Both the position numbers and the translations under genes were made by a program. Below are positions 49,801 through 59,919 of a stretch of 64,000 bases of DNA, one piece after another (position 1 is the first letter of the stretch; every line of letters begins with the position of its first letter). Source of the stretch: Aquatica leii (lineage: Eukaryota > Arthropoda > Insecta > Coleoptera > Lampyridae); contig CM069436.1 in assembly GCA_035610365.1 (NCBI GenBank), positions 6,066,937-6,130,936 on the forward strand, given 5' to 3'. Below the pieces are notes generated by a model. It did not search any database and had not been told where the DNA came from. It saw only the letters and a program-made list of their open reading frames with translations.

Positions 49801-50443
49801 CAGGGTGTCACACTTAAACATACATCCTCGATAGCTCCCTTATTAATAAAAACAACGAAAAATTATGTTAAAATAAGTTTTATCAAATCAAATTCTTCAT
49901 CACAATAAATTATTTTTAGTTATACAGGGTGTCCCATATCTGCTGGGCCGGACCCAATTTCATTTTTTCAAATGAAATGATACAATTTTTATTGCATTTT
50001 GGATTTTTCAGTAAAAATAAAAGTCAGTTTAATAAGTCTTCTTTCAGATCCAGAAATCCTGGAAACGCGCGTTTAAGAAATTCTTGATTTCTCGAGTAGT
50101 ATGAGACGGTGCTCCGTCGTGTCGTGTTGAGATATTCAAAATAGCGTAAGACGCTTCAAAAGCAGTTTTTTCGGATTATCTCGAAAACTATCGGTTTTAA
50201 GTATAAAAAAAGCTTATCAAACTTATTTTTACTGAGAAATCCAAAAATGCCATAAAAATTATATCACTTCGTTTGAAAAAATGAAGTTGGGTCCGGCCCA
50301 GCAGACATGGGACACCCTGTATATCTAAAAATAATTTTAGGAGATTGAAAATTTGATTTGATAAAACTTATTTTAAGATAATTATTCGATATTTTTATTA
50401 ATAAGGCAGCTATAGAAGAAGTACGCTTAAGTGGGACACCCTG
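49801..50443. mobile_element. Nested palindromic MITE, outer unit
   Basis: 643 bp flanked by TA (49799-49800, 50444-50445). The arms pair over about 250 bp. The outer ends read CAGGGTGTC and GACACCCTG. A second complete set of ends, again TA-flanked, lies inside at 49925 and 50319. The same family occurs at 5308-5867. Confidence 0.88.
49925..50319. mobile_element. Nested palindromic MITE, inner unit
   Basis: 395 bp with ends CAGGGTGTCCCATATCTGCT and its near-complement, flanked by TA at 49923-49924 and 50320-50321. The inner stem includes GGGCCGGACCCAA. The central 100 bp is not paired. Confidence 0.8.
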
Positions 50444-50446
50444 TAT

Positions 50447-50461
50447 CAATTTTTTCCGTTG
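50447..50461. repeat. Left 15-bp target duplication of the Penelope-like pair
   Basis: CAATTTTTTCCGTTG here matches CAATTTCTTCCGTTG at 54529-54543 at 14 of 15 positions. It directly abuts the left terminal repeat. Confidence 0.65.
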
Positions 50462-50521
50462 CGAAGTAATAACATTCTGCTGAACTTTCATTGTTTATTA
50501 TTTTGAAACGAATATACACAA

Positions 50522-50558
50522 CGTTTCGATTGCTGTGGTATCTGCAATCGTCATCAGG
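50522..50558 (-). ncRNA. Hammerhead-like ribozyme core, 3' repeat of element A
   Basis: On the minus strand: CCTGATGA, then a GATTGC/GCAATC stem, then CGAAACG. Further 3', CGTTTC (complementary to GAAACG) gives a short stem III. Stem I can form between 50562-50577 and 50489-50503. There is one extra base after CUGAUGA compared with the textbook core. Confidence 0.6.
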
Positions 50559-50670
50559 GGAATACTAACAAACTTAGAAACTACTGGAGCTTATATACTA
50601 AAGACATGTTCGATGAAGCGTTCAAGCGTACAAAATCAACTTAACGTAACAGATTAATTAACAAAATTAC

Positions 50671-53029
50671 TTAGTGAAGTTTAAGTTGTTTTAGAGGTTC
50701 GATTAGTGGTTTCCATATGTTGCTTATCTCGACACTTGGCTGGCTGAAAATTTCTTTGTTGTTGTTGATGAATGCCGCTTCTTTAAATTTCCGTTTGTAC
50801 CAATGTTCCTCTCTGTGTATGATTTTTGCTTCCGACCATTTCATTCGATGTTGGTTATCCCACGAATGTTGCGCGATGCCGGACTTAGAAGTCTCTCCTC
50901 TCTGTGTGTGCGTCTGATGTTCTTTCAGTCTAATGTCAAGTGGTTTCCCCCACGTATGACTTGCCACATTCACATGGAACTTGGTAAATACAGTTTTGGG
51001 AATCTAGACTTGTTTGTGGCTTTGTGTTGGAAATTATACTCCTAATGGTGGTCGATGATTTGAACACTGTATTTAAGTTGTAGCTTTTCCCTATAAGTTT
51101 TATTGATTCTGATAAACCTTTGACATATGGGATGCTCAGCAGTAAATTGGGCAATTCTTCTGTTTTAGGTTGTTCCTTGGTGTTCAATTACTTTTTCTGT
51201 AAAAGCTTTCCTACAGTCTTTTCTGGATAACCATTCTGCCTTAGATCGTTTCTAATATTTTTGATTTCTTCTCGTAGCCCTTTCTCTGTGTTGCACAACC
51301 TGTACGCTCTGTCGATTAGAGACTTTACTACTCCCCTCTTCGTGGATGTGGAATGGTTGAATTCAAAGTTAAGATATCGACCGGTGTGTGTCGGTTTCCT
51401 GTAGGCAGTCGTTTCCATAATTCCCTTGTTCTTTGTTACGTGAACGTCTAAAAAAGGAAATGAGTTCTCTTTTTCCTTAGTGAATTTGATGGATGGTTTG
51501 ATGTTGTTCAGATGTTGTAGAAAAAGGTCTAGTTGCCGATTACTGTGGTATCGTCAACATATCTAAGCCATGTGTTGGGTTTGAATTTTGATTTCTCTAT
51601 GGCCTGGGATTCAAACTAGTTCATGTAGATGTTGGCGACTACTGGTGATAGAGATGAACCCATTGGTATTCGTCTTGAGTAAAGAATCTGTCTTTCTTCT
51701 CAAAGTACGAGTTCTTGAGGCAACATTCTAGGAGCTTCATTATTCCTTCTACCGGCAGCGTGGTTCTTTCCTGGAGTTTTTCATCTTCTCAGAGCTTCGT
51801 TTGGATGATTTTCAATGCTTCTTCAACTGGCACATTAGTATATAGGCTTTCTACGTCGAAGCTGACTAATTGATCCCGTGGTTGTAGCTCTATTGTTTTC
51901 AGAATCTCAACGAAATGTTTGGAGTCTTTGACAAACGATAAGCTGTTCTTCTGTAGCGGTTGCACAATTGGTAGTAGAAATCGGGATAGCTGGTATGTGG
52001 GTCCATTACGAGAGCTAGTTATCAGTCAAAGCGGCATGTTGTTTTTATGTATCTTCGGTAGTCCATATAGATGCGGTGGTTTGCTGTAGTGTGGTGTTAG
52101 CATCGTTCTCATCCTTGGTGTTAGATGATGATTTTAAGATAGATCTTCCTCTCCAAGCTTCTTGTCGGATCTTTATTCAGTCTGCGGTACTTCCCTTGAT
52201 TTAAGACGTCTTCAACTTTTTGTTCGTAGGTGGTGGGATCCATGATAACAGTTGCGGCCCCTTTGTCGGCTGAAAGTATTTTAATGCATTTGTTCTTCCG
52301 TAAATTTGTGAGAGCTTTTTCCTCATGTTTAGTGATGTTGGTGTGTTGTTTTCTTTTCTTCTCTAGAGCACTTCTGATTTTCCACTTAAATTCTTCTGCT
52401 TGTGTTGGATTCAAACGTGTTGTCTCGACGGCACCAATGATGTCTAGTACAGGCACGTGTTTTGGTGTTATCAAAAAATTTAGCCCTTTCTCTAATAGAG
52501 TCGTTTCTGTAGCAGACAGTGGATGTGTCGATATGTTGACTATGTTTCTCCTTGCATTCTTTTGGTTGTCGGCTGCTTTCTGTTGGTTTCGTGTAAGTTT
52601 AGCTCGTTTTTTGTCGTGTGTTTCTTGATGTAGTTGTCGTACCTTCTCGCAAGTAGCGTCTATTTTGCAGAATATTAGTGTGTAATCTTCTTCCAATGTG
52701 AACTCTTTTGTCTCCTTGAATCTTTGTATGGCGTCTTGGAGTAATAAAGTTTTCTTCCATCAATGGTGGTTGATTTGTGCCCGGATAAGCACAAAACTTG
52801 CTCGTTCCAGTATCTTGAGGGCTCTGGTTCCTAGTATCTGAGATTTCACTCGGAAGCCATCTGGTATAACTTGGTTGTCTCTTGCCCTCCGTAACAATTT
52901 AATGTGTGTCTCTTCCTTCGTAATCTTGATGATTGTCTTCTCGTAGTCTCGAAATTTGTTGCTGATTCCGGGTCCATACCGGTCTTCCAACGCTTGATGC
53001 GAAGTAATAACATTCTGCTGAACTTTCAT
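50671..53029 (-). pseudogene. Penelope-like reverse transcriptase with GIY-YIG endonuclease, broken
   Basis: The ORF opens at ATG 53029 (MKVQQNVITSHQALEDRYGP). An N-terminal domain follows (LLRRARDNQV), then LEKGLNFLITPKHVP (about 52490), ILSADKGAATVIM (52275) and LVSFDVESLYTNVPVEEA (about 51870). The catalytic YVDD is intact at about 51560. KPTHTGRYLNF lies near 51390 and the GIY-YIG nuclease at 51040-50671 (CIYQVPCECGKSYVGETT ... RLKEHQ). An in-frame TGA lies near 52757 and several frameshifts lie between 52120 and 50930, so no full product can be made. In this family the RT extends the target DNA primed by the nuclease nick. Confidence 0.87.
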
Positions 53030-53059
53030 TGTTTATTATTTTGAAACGAATATACACAA

Positions 53060-53096
53060 CGTTTCGATTGCTGTGGTATCTCCAATCGTCATCAGG
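53060..53096 (-). ncRNA. Hammerhead-like ribozyme core, 5' repeat of element A
   Basis: Same pattern as at 50522-50558, with one stem II change (GATTGG-AGATACCACA-GCAATC). It lies directly upstream of the ORF. The stem I 3' strand (AATAATAAACA) ends at the initiator ATG (53029). Confidence 0.6.
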
Positions 53097-53263
53097 TGAA
53101 TACTAAGAAACTTAGAAACTACTGGAGCTTACATACTAAAGACATGTTCGATGAAGCGTTCAAGCGTACAAAATCAATTTAGCGTAACAGTTTACTTAAT
53201 AAAATTACTTAGTAAAGTTTAAGTTGTTTTAGAGGTTCGATTAGTGGTTTCACTCAAGACGAA

Positions 53264-54290
53264 AGACTACCAATGGGTTCATGTCTATCACCAGTAGTCG
53301 CCAACATCTACATGAACTGGTTTGAATCCCAGGGCATAGAGAAATCAAAATTCAAACCCAAAACATGGCTTAGATATGTTGACGATACCTTCAAAATTTG
53401 GAACCACAGTAATCGGCAACTAGACCTTTTTCTACAACATCTGAACAACATCAAACTATTCATCAAATTCACTATGGAAAAGGAAAAGGAAAACTCACTT
53501 CCTTTTTTAGACGTTCACGTAACAAAGAACAAGGGAATTATGGAAACGACTGTCTACAGGAAACCGACACACACCGGTCGATATCTTAACTTTGAATCCA
53601 ACCATTCTACATCTACGAAGAAGGGAGTAGTAAAATCTCTAATCGACAGAGCGTACAGGTTGTGCAACACAGAGAATTACAAGAAGAAATCAAAAATATT
53701 AGAAACCATCTAAGGCAGAATGGTTATCCAGAAAAGATTGTAGGAGAGCTTTTACAGAAAAAACAATTGAACACCAAGGAGCAACCTAAAACAGAAGAAT
53801 TGCCCAATTCATTGCTGAGCATCCCATATGTCAAAGGTTATCAGAATCAATAAAACGTATAGGGAAAAGCTACAACTTAAATACAGTGTTCAAATCATCG
53901 ACCACCATTAGGAGTATAATTTCCTACACAAAGCCAAAAACAAGTCGAGATTCCCAAAACTGTATTTACCAAGTTCCATGTGAATGTGGCAAGTCATACG
54001 TGAGGGAAACCAAAAGACCACTTAACATCAGACTAAAAGAACATCAGACGTACAAACAGAGAGGAGAGACTTGTAAGTCCAGCATCGCGCAACATTCGTG
54101 GGATAACCAACATCGAATGAAATGGTCGGAAGCAAAAATCATACACAGAGAGGAACATTGGTACAAACGAAAATTTAAAGAAGCGGCATTCATCAACAAC
54201 AACAAAGAAATTTTCAGCCAGCCAAGTGTCGAGATAAGCAACATATGGAAACCACTAATCGAACCTCTAAAACAACTTAAACTTCACTAA
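53264..54290 (+). pseudogene. Penelope-like RT C-terminal part plus GIY-YIG endonuclease, truncated
   Basis: The open run 53273-53713 holds PMGSCLSPVVANIYMNWFE and the catalytic YVDD (WLRYVDDTFKIW, about 53370). It continues through SLPFLDVHVTKNKG and YRKPTHTGRYLNF. Then come frame changes near 53680 and 53850. The last run, 53886-54290, holds the GIY-YIG domain (CIYQVPCECGKSYVRET, IRLKEHQ) and ends PLKQLKLH. The G of the usual YVGET is R here. Truncation removes the N-terminus and RT fingers. Confidence 0.85.
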
Positions 54291-54402
54291 GTAATTTTGT
54301 TAATTAATCTGTTACGCTAAATTGATTTTGTACGCTTGAACGCTTCATCGAACATGTCTTTAGTATATAAGCTCCAGTAGTTTCTAAGTTTGTTAGTATT
54401 CC

Positions 54403-54440
54403 CCTGATGACGATTGCAGATACCACAGCAATCGAAACGT
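54403..54440 (+). ncRNA. Hammerhead-like ribozyme core, element B
   Basis: CCTGATGA, then CGATTGCAGATACCACAGCA and ATCGAAACG, in the terminal repeat. Stem III is weakened because the distal strand reads CTTTC instead of CGTTTC (about 54451). Confidence 0.6.
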
Positions 54441-54528
54441 TGTGTATATTCTTTCAAAATAATAAACAATGAAAGTTCAGCAGGATGTTATTACTTTGCA
54501 TCAAGCAACATTGTTTAATACATTCAAA

Positions 54529-54543
54529 CAATTTCTTCCGTTG
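54529..54543. repeat. Right 15-bp target duplication of the Penelope-like pair
   Basis: CAATTTCTTCCGTTG; see the left copy at 50447-50461. Confidence 0.65.
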
Positions 54544-57500
54544 TTGACAAAACTAACCTCCATTCGAGCTTTGCAACGCATCTAAAGAGCTCCGAGATCT
54601 TTTTATTATCGTGTTAATTAATCGAAACAAGTTTTTTCCTCCTGTTAAGTACCGTTACAAGAAAGTTCTATTATTGACGTTTCTTCATTATATGTTGTTT
54701 AAGGCTAGGTTTTTCAAGTAAAACGTCTACGCATAAGAATATGTTAAACAAAATTCGTATACTGAGTGATTCAACTAATTCGTGAGCAGTACTTTCTTTT
54801 TTGCATCTGTGACTGGATGCTAAGGTTTATTTTAAAAACCCCAAACGCATAAAATTAAATCGTTTCGAAAATTACGCAATTTTTAAGACGTAGTGTATTA
54901 TGAGTTTTGAAATCTGGTGAAACTGGTAACACTGATCACTACCGACAACAAATAATAAAATAAATAAAAAACACAACAAAATAAATTTTCTCCACTATAA
55001 CGCACCATAACACTTGAACACCAGTTAAAGAAAAGTTAAAAGATTTCGTATATACCAAATTTTGCTCCTTGAGATCACCACCCTGGATGCTTCGTGTCAA
55101 AACTAGAAAAGTTCTATTAAGACTGTAGAAAATGAACTAATTACTGTTTACAGAAATATATTTTCCATATTGTTCTATCTGTTAGTTATTCTCGTTCATC
55201 AATTTCAATACCAAGTAAATAAACCTTGATCGTTTCTGCTTCGTTGTAGTCATCAACATCTAAACAGCAAATCTTCATTCAATTCCTTCCATTTACTATT
55301 GTTTTGTAGCTTTTTCGTAACAAACGATTATCTTATTTTTACGGTCTTCCTTTTTCTTATTTTTTCGTTCCATTAGGTAGGTACTTTGTAGTAAGAACTT
55401 TTTCATAACACCAGTTAAGCGTAGTGTTTTTTTTAATTGGTGTTCCTTCATCGACAGAAAAATTTTGAAATATTCTACAAGTAAACCTCCCAAATTTTGG
55501 AACAATTAAATAAACGAATTAGCTAGCTAAATGACCTTGTACAGTATTACCAAAAACAAAGCATATCTTCACTTATTAAATAAATGATGAAATTAATCAA
55601 CCTTATTTGTTATATTTTTGACAAAAACAATTGATAGCCAAAAATAAATTCTTGTATATAATCCGAATACTATATGTATGCCACTTTTTCAGTTTCCATT
55701 ACGAAACAAAGATAAACTAATCGAGTACATATTCAAAATTACGAAAATGTTATTTTTATCCCCGAATCGGAATATTATTTTATCTTTGAGTATATGTAAG
55801 ACTATGGAGTAACAATTCCAATTAAGGTTAGTGCTCTGGCTCAACTGTCAATGGAATAATCTAATCCAATTGACTTTTCATTCAGGAAAAAAAACGTATC
55901 TTGCACAAATCTTAAATAAAAGAAACCTAATTTCTTTGGTGTGTTAATGTGTTACCTAGTTTTGATGTTTAATAAAAAAAGTTTTTCTGTCGACTTTAGA
56001 TTAAAGTCGTCCTTGAGTTTTGACTCTATATAGGAGCGTTTTATTTCCGGAGCCATTAACACCATGAGCTCAAATTGTGGATAAAAAACCGTTCATTTAA
56101 TGTCAAGGTTACATATGTTCGTCTTAATACACAGTAATCGCAATTATATTTGTTTAACAAAATCAACTGCCATTATGATAAAAAATGTTTGTCACACGAG
56201 TGCAAGCATAAAGTTCGAGTGTAGATTAAACTAATGAAAATTCTAAAAAAGAGCGCATGTCGATGATAAATACCTAGCCAAAAGGAAGTTAAATTCTAAT
56301 TTGGCCAATCACCAAATAAGTACCAGATCAACCTACTCAGTTTACGATTTATATCACATTATCAAAGGAAATTTTCTTTTCGCGCTATGGATGCAAAGAA
56401 AACCTAAATACTGTCTGGAATAGAATAGAAAAAAAACCTTGAAATTTTCTTTTGTGAAATATTCATTTTCTATTTTGAGAATCGTTTTAAAACTAACTAC
56501 ATACATTGCGCAACAACGTACATCTTAAAGTTTTAAAAATAACCCACCCGACTTCTGTTTCAAAAATAACTTTTGAGACTATGAAGCTTTTAAAAGTTAA
56601 ATATCGAGATGCCTCGTTTTCGTTTAAATATTTTGTTTTCGTCTATTATTTATAATAACGTCGTTCGAGTTCATCGATTTCGATTTTTTTTCTTATGTTA
56701 GAAACTGGGCCAACTTTTTATTATTTATATTAGTTGTGTTTTTCTCCCCGCGAGATGATTATATTAGCTTCCAGAGCAACCCCAGTTGCTTTTTAAGCCA
56801 TGTGCTATTTTTAACCCCAATAGGGTAGAATTTAAATTTGTGATATCCCGTACATACGGTTCTTTTATACTCATACTAAGTATTATTTTGAAATAAATTC
56901 AATAACAACTAGGAAAATAATCCAATGACAGCACCAATAATTAGAAGAATGTAGTTTCAACAATCATGTTAATTTTTTACATAAATATTAACTCAAATAA
57001 CTTAAAATTAGATATTAACCCAGAAAGGCGGGCGATGTTCATTTGGTTAAAAGTTGTTATATGATTTCAAATTGTGTAGAGTTTCTTCTTAGAATATCTT
57101 CTTTTTCTAGGCGATGGGGTGGGTTGAATTTATTGTTGATGATGAGTTTCTCCAGAACCCAAAAAGTTTTGATAGTTTTTTTTACTTTGTTTTGTATATG
57201 TCATAAACCTATAAATATACATAAGACGTGATTTGCATCTAGCCACAAAAAAAAGAAAATCACAACTGTAAAAGACTATTTTTTAGTCATATTTGAAATA
57301 GAAAAAGATAAAAATAGTCTTGCACATTCTTTCATCGTTTGACGGATCGCGTCGTCTATACTTAACGCCTATGATATCTACAGTGTGATTGATTACACGT
57401 GTTCAAGCATGTATCTATGAATATATCTTACATTATAAAAACAAAAATATTCTACCTTCAATTCTGAATAAATTTTTAAAAAAATTTACACAAAAACAAA

Positions 57501-57764
57501 GGAGCATCGCTAACAACTTTTTTTTTTAAATAGAACAGTTGCCGTTTTTTAAATATCCTTAAAGAGCTTAAAATTCTGTTTACAATGATACCAAAGTTAT
57601 TATCATAGCCATTCTAGTCACAAATTATTTTTTGTATTCCAAATAATAACATCAAAACAAGAACAGTAGCTTTAGAAAACAAATGAAAAACTATAACAGA
57701 TATACTACATCACGACATTACAACTTATTCACTTAAAAATGAAAAATATTAACGAAATAATGTC
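54544..57764. other. Gene-free stretch
   Basis: AT-rich, with no ORF of note and no transposon ends recognised. The minus-strand ORF 55296-55505 is Lys-rich and looks like chance. Confidence 0.4.
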
Positions 57765-58015
57765 ACCTATCGTTTTAAACACAATTCTGCGTGCCTTTTG
57801 TAACATGTACGAAGATATTTGACCATTTTTGAGGTTTCGATGTTGTCAGGAACTCAGACATAAACCGTTTGTTTAAAGTAGTCCCAAACAAAAAACCCAA
57901 TATTGAAAGATCGGGCGAGATAAACGCCCAAGGCACGTAAAATATCTTTAACAACTCTTGAATTGTGTGGAAGCGCTCCGTGTTGCTGAAACCACCTATC
58001 ACTATTTCTTGTAAA
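57765..58015 (-). pseudogene. Mariner-like (DD41D-related) transposase C-terminal relic
   Basis: The minus strand reads RWFQQHGALPHNSRVVKDIL, where the family has QQDG-P-H, so the second catalytic Asp is His. In another frame it then reads SPDLSILGF followed by VWDYFKQTVYV, matching SPDLSPLDFFLW-Y-K-VY of the complete protein. A shortened spacing and stops show decay. No inverted repeats were found around it. Confidence 0.65.
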
Positions 58016-59555
58016 ACGTGACTGATTGCAACTATGGCATTAATTACATGATTGCGATTAATCAGATAATCACAAAATATTATTAACCTTTACATCCACC
58101 GTCATGTAGTCCTTGTATTAATTTAGTTTTAAAGTCATTTTATGTTTTCTGAGTATTGTAAATATCTTGTAATAAATAAATCCTAAAGCAACCACTGCTT
58201 CGCGTACAGAATTCGTGAAAGTACCCCAAAACAAAAATTTTATCGTTTTTCATAGCACCTGTACGATATTTTTGTTGCATTAGCACTTTTGTGTAGATTT
58301 GCTTGCCTCCAGTGTATCAACTAACTTGAGATGAATTCAGTTTTAATTTAAAACCAATTATAGACGCACGGAATCACGTAAGCAGTCACCGATAACTACG
58401 AGAATGCAGAGGATTCAGTTTAAGAGCAAAACGTTTGCTTAGGGGTTGAACAAGAAAGCCAGTGGTGGTTGACAAAAAAAACGAGTAAGGTCGTTTAGTA
58501 GAAAATTCATTTAATAATTTGTTGTATGAAATATGATTATGTAAATAAAAATATTTAGCCAGCTAACGTAAAGAGTAAAAAACTTAACTATAATTTTTAA
58601 ACACTTTGTATTCAAATTCCAGGATTATAAAAACGTTGTCTTTTTTTTGGTAAAACAAACGCATTGACAGCCATTTCAATTTTTTATATTTATATTGTAA
58701 ATAAAACTCAAAAAACGCTTGAAATGTAATTCGTCGTATTTTCTTTATTTCAGAATTTCATTTATGTGTGATTTTGACCATTAAACTGTAAGTAAACATT
58801 TTATACTTAAATTTGAAGATTATTAAAATTGAATGTGATGTTTCTTTGTTTGTAAACGTATGCGACTTAAATTTCTTTGCCTATTTGTGTTTGTCATCTG
58901 TATACCTATGACGTGTTTTAGAATCAATTTGCGTTAATCTATTAAATTATTTTCTTTTCAAGTTATTAATGTTTTGATAACTGGCTTCAATTTTAAATTA
59001 GATATAATAACTCATTTATTTTTTTGTACGTTTATAATCAAAGTCAAAGTGATTCTAATGTGTTTGATAACAGAGAAAAACATCAGTGTATGCATTGCCT
59101 TGTAAAATGTAATCTAATATTTTATTTATGGTGATGAAGAAACAGTGTGTGGTGGCAGGTAGTTTTCATATTGTAGACCTTATGCTTTTATGTGATATGG
59201 GTGTCTTAGATATACTTAAATAAGTGCCCGATTTTATGCATTAAAGTCGCGGTAAGTAGCTTCTATGATAATGGAACCTACATTTTACAACATTTGTTTG
59301 AAATGTTATTGTGTTTATTATATGTGTATTTTTTGCCCACGTTTGTTTTTTACGACACTTCATCTTTAACTGGTTTGCTTTCTTAACTAGGACCTCAGTA
59401 CCTACTGGTAGACCATCAGTTAACGAACTCTTTTTTTCTGTTTAATATACACCAATCATTAGATTGAAGTAGTGGCCTCTGTTCTTCTTTTAGTATATAC
59501 AGCTTCCTTTGTTTGCGATTCTTCATTGAATATGTAGCGTTTACTTTCTTCTTTT
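58016..59555. other. Gene-free stretch
   Basis: No recognisable motif. AATAAATAAATCC at about 58175 is a polyadenylation-like run without an associated gene. Confidence 0.4.
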
Positions 59556-59565
59556 TTGGAATCCT

Positions 59566-59860
59566 TTACTCAAAACGAAAGAATACCCTGCCCTGCACGA
59601 TCTAAGTGGAACTCGTGGTATACCAGAAAGTCAGAAAACTTGATGACCCAATCTAGAAGAACTTGTCCAGTTCATTGTGAACAATACACCGAAACTCCGA
59701 AATCATTTACTCAAAATGAAAGAATACCCAGCCTTGCACCATTATCTAAGTGCAACTCGTGGTATACCACAAAATGGTTGGAAAGAAAGTCAGAAAACTT
59801 GATGACCCAATCCAGAAGAACTTGTCCAGTGCATTGTGAACAATACACCGAAAATAAACT
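59566..59860 (+). repeat. Tandem duplication of about 140 bp inside a small ORF
   Basis: The segment TTTACTCAAAACGAAAGAAT to GTGAACAATACACCGAAA occurs twice (59566-59696 and 59706-59854). The second copy has about 18 extra bases (AAATGGTTGGAAAGA). Both copies stay in one frame (FTQNERIP ... LMTQSRRTCPVHCEQYTE). The frame is a plus-strand ORF (59556-59876) of unknown nature. It lies just upstream of the transposase-like pseudogene. Confidence 0.8.
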
Positions 59861-59919
59861 TACCATACTTGTATAAACACTTCTAAAACTAGTTTACAGA
59901 TGTCCCGTTATCCATTAAG

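Larger units (their letters stand above)
50462..53250 (-). mobile_element. Penelope-like element A, near full length, minus strand
   Basis: This 2.8-kb unit runs leftward. A terminal repeat (53250-53030) precedes one long decayed ORF (53029-50671), and a second copy of the terminal repeat follows (50670-50462). The upstream repeat begins with the codons that also end the ORF (KPLIEPLKQLKLH), so the repeats overlap the coding region at both ends, as known for pseudo-LTRs of Penelope elements. Each repeat holds a hammerhead-like motif. Confidence 0.85.
53251..54528 (+). mobile_element. Penelope-like element B, 5'-truncated, plus strand
   Basis: It starts in the middle of the RT (TQDERLPMGSCLSPVVANIY) and runs to the terminal repeat (54291-54509), then about 19 unassigned bases. 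It is head to head with element A, and the join is at 53250/53251. It is a close relative of A, with most coding segments nearly identical. Confidence 0.85.
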
